From JAVJSD01 sp040219575 (GTDB lineage Bacteria > Planctomycetota > Planctomycetia > Pirellulales > Pirellulaceae), in the NCBI GenBank assembly GCA_040219575.1, contig JAVJSD010000144.1:1-64000 (forward strand): a DNA stretch of 64,000 nt. The letters run 5' to 3'. Under the pieces are notes generated by a model. The model did no database searches and had not been told where the DNA came from. It worked only from the letters and a program-made list of their open reading frames with translations. The first letter of the stretch is position 1, and the number at the start of each line of letters is the position of its first letter. A program made the translations under genes and the position numbers. Of this stretch, positions 63,032-64,000 are shown piece after piece.

Positions 63032-63896
63032 TGCGCAACGGAGGACACACGGTGTACTCTTCGATCAACAGGCAACCGTCGTTGCAACTCACAGCAAAGC
63101 GCCCGTCAGGCCACGTCTTGACGATCTCTCCACCCCCCTGCGGGGTATAGCCTTCGATTTCAACACTGCGGGTTCGGCTGATCAGAATCATCTTGTTGAA
63201 CAAGAACGTGTAGGCGGGAAAATAGGGCTCACCGTGTACGCGCACGCGTCGTGAAATGCTTTCTCTCGAAAGATTCCAGTCAATTTCGTAGCGTCGTTCG
63301 ATCGTTCGAAAATACGAACCGCCCGCACGTTGTTCGGCCGCCTGAATGTCGCCGGCGATGATTCGGTCAAAATGTTCGACCAGCAACTCGGCTCCCAGAT
63401 GCATTGTACGGCGGTACAGTTCATGGCCTGTTTCGCCATTTAACGGGTACTTTCGCTGAACGAGCACATCTCCTGTATCCACACCATTGGTGAGATGATG
63501 AATGGCGATCCCGAAGTGCGATTCACCATTGAGGATATACCATGGCGTCGGAAAACGTCCGCGATAGTCTGGCAGGATTCCGGGATGAATGTTGATACAG
63601 CCCAAGCGTGGAACGCCCAAGATGCTGGGTGGAATGATGTGTGGATAGTATGCGGAAACAATCAGATCCGGCCGCCACTCTTCGGTTTGGCGGCGGATGT
63701 CGTCTGTAACGCGACCAGCTTCGATAAACGGCATCCGAGACGCGCGGCAAACGTCGATCGCGGAACGGTAGCCATAGATCCTGTCTCGCGGTGTGTGTTG
63801 CGCTACCACCAACGTAGCGAGGTCCTCTCTGCTCGCAAAAAACTCCGCCAGCTGAAAGCCAATATCTTGTGACGTGAACAATACAACTCGGTTCAT
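62982..63896 (-). CDS. Sugar N-formyltransferase-like protein (Fmt fold)
   Basis: The 304-residue product has the 10-formyl-tetrahydrofolate transferase core: the catalytic Asn102-x-His104 in INIHPGILPDYRG and Asp140 in NGVDTGDVLVQRKYPL. The C-terminus differs from methionyl-tRNA formyltransferase and carries ERRYEIDWNLSRESISRRVR. This is the layout of nucleotide-sugar N-formyltransferases in surface-glycan clusters (e.g. dTDP-4-formamido sugars). It is the first gene of the operon and starts at ATG 63896. Confidence 0.85.
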   Translation of the reverse strand: MNRVVLFTSQDIGFQLAEFFASREDLATLVVAQHTPRDRIYGYRSAIDVCRASRMPFIEAGRVTDDIRRQTEEWRPDLIVSAYYPHIIPPSILGVPRLGCINIHPGILPDYRGRFPTPWYILNGESHFGIAIHHLTNGVDTGDVLVQRKYPLNGETGHELYRRTMHLGAELLVEHFDRIIAGDIQAAEQRAGGSYFRTIERRYEIDWNLSRESISRRVRVHGEPYFPAYTFLFNKMILISRTRSVEIEGYTPQGGGEIVKTWPDGRFAVSCNDGCLLIEEYTVCPPLRSEEERQLHISAGNRLG

Positions 63897-64000
63897 GTGA
63901 TACGCGTGGTCACTTCTTTATGGAGAGGTTTTCGAAGAACTGCGAGTCGGACTACGCGGCGCGGCGGATAGGGCGTCTATGAGAGGCGGCGTCGCGCTCC
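63897..64000. other. Upstream region of the glycan operon
   Basis: About 100 bp to the window edge, with an AT-richer patch near 63908-63920 that may belong to the promoter. Nothing else can be supported. Confidence 0.4.

Overview
The window is a high-GC bacterial chromosome segment that most resembles a planctomycete of the Pirellulales type. This is inferred from the gene style: a small membrane protein with an N-terminal NPYETP motif, several membrane-anchored zinc-ribbon proteins (one with a GYF_2 domain), a CxxCH-bearing anchored protein, FixL/FixJ-like signalling, and intergenic spaces full of dispersed palindromic repeats. There is no rRNA, no phage, no CRISPR array and no recognisable transposase.

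Layout, left to right. 0.3-8.3 kb: a large anchored CxxCH protein, an MBL-fold hydrolase, an RND/MMPL exporter, a zinc-ribbon/GYF_2 protein and a small secreted protein. 8.4-12.1 kb: a phosphoesterase divergent from a phospholipid locus (diacylglycerol-kinase-like lipid kinase, CDP-alcohol phosphatidyltransferase, CdsA). 12.5-15.5 kb: a two-component operon with a receiver-PAS-kinase hybrid, a FixJ-type regulator and a second regulator whose receiver has lost its phosphorylation site. 16.4-21.6 kb: a repeat-rich lipoprotein translationally coupled to a monomeric sarcosine oxidase, two zinc-ribbon membrane proteins and tRNA-His. 21.8-34.3 kb: an F420-type NADP oxidoreductase, an NhaA antiporter with an unusual His-rich loop, a copper/silver efflux locus (TolC-like protein, Cys/His-rich secreted protein, YHS-like lipoprotein, CusB-like adaptor, CusA-like pump) and a convergent MgtE. 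34.4-40.0 kb: a 2-hydroxyacid dehydrogenase, an enolase-superfamily enzyme, RNase PH, an NYN RNase-like protein with a poly-Asp tail, CsrA and an SMP-30-like lactonase. 40.5-51.6 kb: an ATP-grasp protein, a cytochrome P450 between two copies of an 80-bp repeat, a complementary pair of M16 peptidase subunits, a GNAT acetyltransferase, a truncated Fpg/MutM fragment abutting a palindromic element, a TPR lipoprotein and an MFS transporter. 52-57.9 kb: tRNA-Ala with a clear terminator just before, an LPG-synthase-TM-like flippase, an FAH-family hydrolase, an epimerase-like protein lacking its catalytic lysine and a beta-CASP MBL nuclease. 57.8-63.9 kb: a tightly overlapping minus-strand operon for surface-glycan modification (formyltransferase, three methyltransferases, a left-handed beta-helix acetyltransferase, a GH43-like beta-propeller protein and WbqC).

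The most striking structure not explained by genes is a family of REPIN-like doublets. Two GTAG-headed hairpins, each with an 8-bp stem and a 4-nt loop, face each other at six loci. Stems differ by compensatory base changes while the loop type is shared within a doublet. One such element lies exactly at the broken 5' end of the Fpg fragment. Other repeats include a TIR element with a 13-bp direct repeat (15.7-16.0 kb), a 250-bp inverted-repeat element (2.6-2.8 kb) and the direct repeats around the P450 gene.
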